Shown: positions 63,211-64,000 of the stretch, one piece after another | Position numbering within the stretch: the stretch's first letter is position 1 | How the letters are laid out: the number at the start of each line of letters is the position of its first letter | NCBI GenBank assembly: GCA_937139405.1 | Contig: CAKZPV010000050.1 | Coordinates: 1 to 64,000, forward strand | Length of the DNA stretch: 64,000 bases | From: an uncultured Nitrospirota bacterium | GTDB taxonomy: Bacteria; Nitrospirota; Nitrospiria; Nitrospirales; UBA8639 | Reading direction: 5' to 3' | The notes under the pieces: model-generated | The model's database searches: none | Told to the model about the DNA's origin: nothing | What the model saw: the letters and a program-made list of their open reading frames with translations, nothing else | Position numbers and translations under genes: made by a program

Positions 63211-64000
63211 ATGATTGCCGCGACAGAAAAAATCTCGGAGAAATTAGAAAATCCTGGTCTATTGTTCGAGTGGGGTCTTAAGAGTCTGCTTTTTGCAGCA
63301 TTTTTTGAGTTGGTGTTGTATCGGTTGGTTTCTCGCTTAGGAATGCATCTAGGGAAATTGGCGGAAAAATATGAAGCGGTACGAATTGGATTCCGGACCT
63401 TGTCGTCGTTAGGGTTTGTTCTGCTAAATATGACTGCGATTCTTGTCTTTCTAATTTTGGGTATTTTGATCGTCCAGAAATTACGAACGAAGATTTGGGT
63501 CGGGCAGTGGGACAAGGTAGTTATTCCTTTGGCGGCTCTCTTGGTTGTATGCACAGTAGGCTATCTATTTTACCCTCCGGCCATGTTGGGGTCGGTTGTC
63601 TATAACATTTTGGCCTTGTGCCTGCTGATCTTTCTCTTGGTGGAATATTGGGGGACCCATCGTTTGTTGAGTCAACGATTGATGGTGGGGACTTTTTTCC
63701 TAGGAATTACTGGGTGGCTCTACTATCAAACGATGTCAACTTCGTATGGGTTGTTGAATATTCTTGATGCCCCCCCGTTGGTTCATGAAGTGAATCGGTT
63801 AGGGGAGGCCTTGATGGTACTGTCCAGTATTTTGGTACTTTGGGCGTATGGCAGTACCTCATTTTTGTCGAAAAACAAATCGCAACGTAAGTGGGGGTTG
63901 TCCCTTTTAATCAGTGGAGGAAGCGTCTTTCTCATCCTCTTATTTATGGACTATTTTCTGACCTTGTGGAGTCCTGAAACCGCCCTAGAGGTTAGAAAGG
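63211..64000 (+). CDS. multi-pass membrane protein, truncated at the window edge
   Basis: An ATG at 63211 with AAAGG eight bases upstream opens a frame that is still open at base 64000 (263 codons). It has about seven hydrophobic helices (around 21-37, 65-88, 100-120, 125-142, 153-168, 191-206, 221-245) and basic loops. No family is recognised. It lies 68 bases after the radical SAM gene on the same strand, so co-transcription is likely. The real end lies beyond the window. Confidence 0.7.
   Translation, partial: MIAATEKISEKLENPGLLFEWGLKSLLFAAFFELVLYRLVSRLGMHLGKLAEKYEAVRIGFRTLSSLGFVLLNMTAILVFLILGILIVQKLRTKIWVGQWDKVVIPLAALLVVCTVGYLFYPPAMLGSVVYNILALCLLIFLLVEYWGTHRLLSQRLMVGTFFLGITGWLYYQTMSTSYGLLNILDAPPLVHEVNRLGEALMVLSSILVLWAYGSTSFLSKNKSQRKWGLSLLISGGSVFLILLFMDYFLTLWSPETALEVRK

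Noticed and set aside
1-64000. CRISPR arrays, tRNA or rRNA genes, insertion sequences
   Set aside because: I found no regularly spaced repeats, cloverleaf-like sequences, rRNA blocks or transposase signatures.

Overview
This window looks like part of a chromosome from a nitrite-oxidising Nitrospira-type bacterium (phylum Nitrospirota). The base composition is moderate, roughly mid-40s % GC by eye, which would fit a marine-type lineage better than the GC-rich wastewater ones. The evidence is a probable NXR gamma subunit (NxrC) beside a TorD/NarJ-type chaperone and a multi-cluster ferredoxin, and two single-subunit 'cytochrome bd-like' oxidases of the kind described in Nitrospira. There are also membrane c-type cytochromes, a diheme NxrC-like protein, and no classical heme-copper oxidase. 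NxrA and NxrB are not in the window.

Layout. (a) 1-3.3 kb is an accessory or damaged end. It has a gene frameshifted at a G8 tract, a small orphan gene under a CTGT-N8-ACAG (LexA-like) box, a frameshifted SIR2-like gene and a TPR gene. Two diverged copies of one hairpin-bearing repeat face each other across the SIR2/TPR pair. (b) 3.4-12.5 kb is housekeeping: polyprenyl diphosphate synthase with a promoter that predicts a leaderless mRNA, glutamate synthase gltB-gltD, a coiled-coil lipoprotein and a metallo-beta-lactamase-fold hydrolase. (c) 12.8-28.8 kb is rich in copper proteins: a small cupredoxin, a 1698-residue multicopper oxidase with its copper motifs in permuted order and a LysM insert, and three secreted proteins sharing a type-1 copper motif (H...C-x2-H-x2-M) and a C-terminal beta-sandwich. 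Accessory genes include a DUF192 protein, a Rieske protein, a chagasin-like protein, a D-amino-acid aminotransferase-like enzyme, a HEAT protein and a DUF255 thioredoxin-fold protein.

(d) 28.8-44.1 kb is a respiratory block. It contains a methyltransferase, a DUF420 protein, a PCP_red protein, the first bd-like oxidase, a DUF3047 protein and two membrane-anchored sulfatase-modifying-factor-like proteins. These are followed by three tiny membrane genes (35, 43 and 37 codons), the second bd-like oxidase, two membrane cytochromes c and a diheme NxrC-like protein. A strong GNRA-loop terminator closes it. The last two genes are much richer in G+C than everything around them. (e) 44.2-51 kb is housekeeping: mobA, argS, tgt, yajC-secD-secF. 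(f) 51-56.8 kb holds a Cache/PAS histidine kinase, an NtrC-type regulator with an unusual four-cysteine linker, and a WD40 protein. (g) 57-61.2 kb is a probable NXR maturation and gamma-subunit cluster: HExxH/zinc-ribbon protein, ferredoxin, chaperone, NxrC. (h) 61.4-64 kb has a B12-binding-type radical SAM protein and a membrane protein cut by the window edge.

Working model (inference): periplasmic copper proteins and cytochromes c in (c) and (d) carry electrons to the bd-like oxidases, one of which may have microprotein subunits. The NXR accessory genes in (g) support the nitrite-oxidising enzyme encoded elsewhere. The least described pieces are the giant multicopper oxidase with its type-1 copper partners, the oxidase-linked microproteins and the cysteine-cluster NtrC regulator.
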